This document shows positions 4,349-6,800 of a DNA stretch of 6,800 nucleotides, in pieces (the stretch's first letter is position 1; every line of letters begins with the position of its first letter). Below the pieces are notes generated by a model that was not told where the DNA came from, made no database searches, and worked only from the letters and a program-made list of their open reading frames with translations. Where the stretch lies: contig JBJHBY010000196.1 of the NCBI GenBank assembly GCA_050485745.1, positions 1 to 6,800 on the forward strand, given 5' to 3'. The stretch is from JBJHBY01 sp050485745 (GTDB lineage Bacteria > Pseudomonadota > Gammaproteobacteria > Pseudomonadales > CAMLJR01). The position numbers and the translations under genes were made by a program.

Positions 4349-6800
4349 GCAGTATCGCGCCGGGTCGCGGCAGCAACCTCGCCAGCGTCGCCATCCGGCG
4401 CCCGGTGGGCACCCTGGCCATCGCCTCGGTGGTGTTCGTGCTGGGGTTGTTCTTCGCCGACCGCTTGCCGATCAACCTGCTGCCGGATGTCGAGTACCCG
4501 ATGATCCTGGTGCGCATCAATTATCCAGGCGTCGCCCCGGAAATCGTCGAGGAACAGGTCACCCGGGTGCTGGAGCGGCAGCTGGCCGCTACGGAAAACC
4601 TGGTGTTCATGGACACCCGTGCCTCCGAGGGCCGGACCAATATCAACCTGCACCTGGCCTATGGCACCGACCTCGACGCCGCCCTGCAGGACGCCTCGCG
4701 ATTACTGGAGCTGGCGCGCCCGCAACTGCCGGACGGCGCCGACGCACCCCGACTGTTCAAGTTCGATCCTGCACAGGGGGCGATCTGGCAGGCGGGCTTC
4801 AGTTCCAGCGTGCGCAATGAGGTGGAGGTGAGGGACTGGGTCGAGCACCACCTGGTACCCCAGCTGATCGCCATCCAGGGTGTGTCCGGCGTTGCAGCGG
4901 CCGGCGGGATGGAGCGCGAGGTCGAGGTCATTATCGACCAGCAGCGTCTGCGCTCCTACGGTATCGGCATCCAGCAGGTGGTAGACACTCTGGCCGAGGA
5001 AAACATCGACATCGCCGCTGGCTGGATGACCTCGGACAGTTTCGACGTGCTGGCCAAGACCGACGGACTGTTCAGCAGCATCGCCGATATTCGCAACGTA
5101 TTGCTGGATGTCCCCGGCAGCGACCGGCGCATTCGTCTGGAGGAGGTCGCCGAGGTCCGCGACGGCTTTCGCGAGCAACGCATGTTCGCCCGTCTGGACG
5201 GAGTATCCTCCACACTGGTCTCGGCGTTCCGCATTCCCGGGGCGAACACCGTCGAGGTGGTCGACCAGATCCGCGCCACCATGCTGCGCCTGGAGCGCTC
5301 CGGGTTCATCCCCGCCGATATCGAATTCGAGGCTGTCCACGACGAATCCTTTTTTATCCGCGGCGCGATCGGCAGCGTCGGCACCGCCGCCCTGCTCGGT
5401 GGCCTGCTGGCCATGCTCATGGTGCTGATGTTCCTCGGCAGCCTGCGCAAGAGCTTCGTCATCGGCCTGTCCATTCCGATTGCCATCATGGCCACCTTCG
5501 CCCTGATGGGCCTGAGCGGCCTGACCCTGAATATCATCAGCCTCGGTGGACTGGCGCTGGGCATCGGTCTGTTGCTGGACAACGCCATCGTGATGCTGGA
5601 AAACATCTACCGGCATCGCGACGAGTTGCGCAAGCCCGCCGACCAGGCCGCCCACGACGGTGCCGGCGAGGTGGTCTCCGCCATCACCGCGGGCACCTTG
5701 ACCAACCTCGCCGCGGTACTGCCCTTCCTGCTGATCACCGGGATGGCCGCGCTGATCTTCCGCGATCTGATCCTGACCATCTCCTTCGCCATCGTCACCA
5801 CCCTGGCCGCAGCGTTGACCCTGGTGCCAATGCTCGCGGCACAACTGGGCAAGGTCCGCTTTGAGAGAGGCCTGTCCCGCAGCCGCGTCACCCGCGGTTT
5901 CAACCATTTGGTGCGCAGGCTGCGCCGACGCTACCGGCGCCTGCTGCCACGACTGCTGCGCTGGCGCTGGCTGGTGCTGCTGGCCAGTGTTGCCGTATTC
6001 GCCGCCACGCTGTCCCAGTCCGGGCGCCTGGGCAACGAGTTCCTGCCACAGATGGACGACGGTTACGTCACCGTGCGCATGGTCCTGCCCCGCGGCACTC
6101 CCCCGATGGAAACCGATGCGGGGGCGCGCCTGATCGAACGCAAGCTGGCCGAGCTGCCCCATGTCGAGGCGGTGTTTTCCATGGTCGGCGGCCACCTCTG
6201 GGGCGGTGTGGTCAACGAGCGGCCCGGCACCGCGAACATCCGCGTGCGGCTCAGCCCCGCCAGCCAGCGCCCCGATATGCCCGCCGGGCGCTGGGTGATG
6301 GAGACCCAGGCCGTGCTGAACCAGATCGATCTGCCGGGCGCGCGTATCAGTGTACGCCCGCCGGAAATCCGCGGCCTGCAGTTCAGCGCCAGCGGCGAGG
6401 ACCTGGCCATCAGTGTGGTGGGCCAGGACCTGGCGACACTGCGCGGCATCGCCCGCGACATCGAATCACGCCTGCAGGGCATTCCGGGACTGGAAGGCGT
6501 CGAACTCAGCCGCGAGGACCAGAGCCCCTTGATGCGCATCGTCATCGACCGGGAGCGCGCCGCGGACCTCGGCCTCGGCGTGGCCGAGATCGGCCGGGCG
6601 ATCCGCACCGCGGTCGATGGCAGCGTCGCCACCCAGTACCTCAGCGGCAACCAGGAATATGATGTACGCGTGCGCCTGCCCCGGGACATCGCCAGCGATG
6701 CGGAGACCCTGGGAAACCTGGTCCTGTACCGAGCCGGTGGGCAACCGGTGCTGCTGCGCGACATCGCCCGCTTTGATCTCGGCGAGGGACCGGCCCACAT
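4345..6800 (+). CDS. RND-family efflux permease, N-terminal 818 residues (3' end cut by window edge)
   Basis: This is the proton-driven inner-membrane pump of a tripartite efflux system. The frame is open from ATG 4345 to the window edge; full length in the family is about 1,000-1,050 residues. Layout fits AcrB: TM1 about 21-39, NLLPDVEYP at 44-52, first periplasmic loop to about 336, TM2 about 338-362, TM3 369-388, TM4 393-419, TM5 443-468, TM6 473-499, a very basic interfacial segment 506-540 (Arg-rich), TM7 541-557, then the second periplasmic loop starting NEFLPQMDDG (564-573). TM4 carries GIGLLLDNAIVMLENIY (406-422), so D412-N413 stands where AcrB has D407-D408; the TM10 Lys is outside the window. 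Translation is coupled to the adaptor by the ATGA overlap (4345-4348). Hydrophobic/amphiphilic substrate export is more likely than heavy metal, because the HME-type TM4 motif is absent, but the substrate cannot be read from sequence. No outer-membrane factor is visible. Confidence 0.95.
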   Translation, partial: MSSIAPGRGSNLASVAIRRPVGTLAIASVVFVLGLFFADRLPINLLPDVEYPMILVRINYPGVAPEIVEEQVTRVLERQLAATENLVFMDTRASEGRTNINLHLAYGTDLDAALQDASRLLELARPQLPDGADAPRLFKFDPAQGAIWQAGFSSSVRNEVEVRDWVEHHLVPQLIAIQGVSGVAAAGGMEREVEVIIDQQRLRSYGIGIQQVVDTLAEENIDIAAGWMTSDSFDVLAKTDGLFSSIADIRNVLLDVPGSDRRIRLEEVAEVRDGFREQRMFARLDGVSSTLVSAFRIPGANTVEVVDQIRATMLRLERSGFIPADIEFEAVHDESFFIRGAIGSVGTAALLGGLLAMLMVLMFLGSLRKSFVIGLSIPIAIMATFALMGLSGLTLNIISLGGLALGIGLLLDNAIVMLENIYRHRDELRKPADQAAHDGAGEVVSAITAGTLTNLAAVLPFLLITGMAALIFRDLILTISFAIVTTLAAALTLVPMLAAQLGKVRFERGLSRSRVTRGFNHLVRRLRRRYRRLLPRLLRWRWLVLLASVAVFAATLSQSGRLGNEFLPQMDDGYVTVRMVLPRGTPPMETDAGARLIERKLAELPHVEAVFSMVGGHLWGGVVNERPGTANIRVRLSPASQRPDMPAGRWVMETQAVLNQIDLPGARISVRPPEIRGLQFSASGEDLAISVVGQDLATLRGIARDIESRLQGIPGLEGVELSREDQSPLMRIVIDRERAADLGLGVAEIGRAIRTAVDGSVATQYLSGNQEYDVRVRLPRDIASDAETLGNLVLYRAGGQPVLLRDIARFDLGEGPAH

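Noticed and set aside
4702..6195. 497-residue open frame on the minus strand across the RND permease
   Set aside because: Its product is Gln/Gly/His-rich low-complexity sequence without domains, antisense to a clearly conserved RND protein whose frame is uninterrupted.

Overview
The window looks like a high-GC (by eye, roughly mid-60s percent) gammaproteobacterial chromosome. The main evidence is a tandem fabA-fabB pair, the anaerobic unsaturated fatty acid pathway typical of Gammaproteobacteria. A two-gene RND efflux operon with a lipoprotein adaptor and REP-type palindromes fit the same picture. I cannot name the genus. The two ends cut through genes, so the first and last coding regions are partial.

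Layout: (1) complement(<1..665) is the N-terminal 221 residues of a UDP-glucose 6-dehydrogenase. (2) 666..948 is a divergent intergenic region with a plausible sigma70 promoter for the rightward genes. (3) 949..1470 fabA and 1499..2719 fabB form an evident operon (28-nt gap, strong ribosome site before fabB). (4) 2720..3256 is a 537-nt non-coding region. It starts one base after the fabB stop with a 45-nt-arm inverted repeat built from two REP-like palindromes, followed by degenerate tandem repeats and a third REP-like copy. (5) 3257..4348 is a membrane-fusion (periplasmic adaptor) lipoprotein. It overlaps by 4 nt (ATGA) with (6) 4345..>6800, the first 818 residues of an RND efflux permease that runs off the right edge.

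How they work together: FabA makes the cis-3 ten-carbon intermediate and FabB elongates it, which sets membrane unsaturation. The adaptor and permease should form an inner-membrane/periplasmic drug or lipophile pump that needs an outer-membrane channel not seen here. Ugd supplies UDP-glucuronate for surface polysaccharide or lipid A modification. I see no direct functional link between the three units beyond a shared envelope theme.

The genes are ordinary members of known families. The part that most deserves a second look is the repeat cluster between fabB and the efflux operon. It has GTAG-headed, bulged palindromes, a compensatory base-pair change between copies, and an inverted pairing that places a very long potential stem at the 3' end of fabB mRNA. 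I found no evidence of a wholly new gene system.
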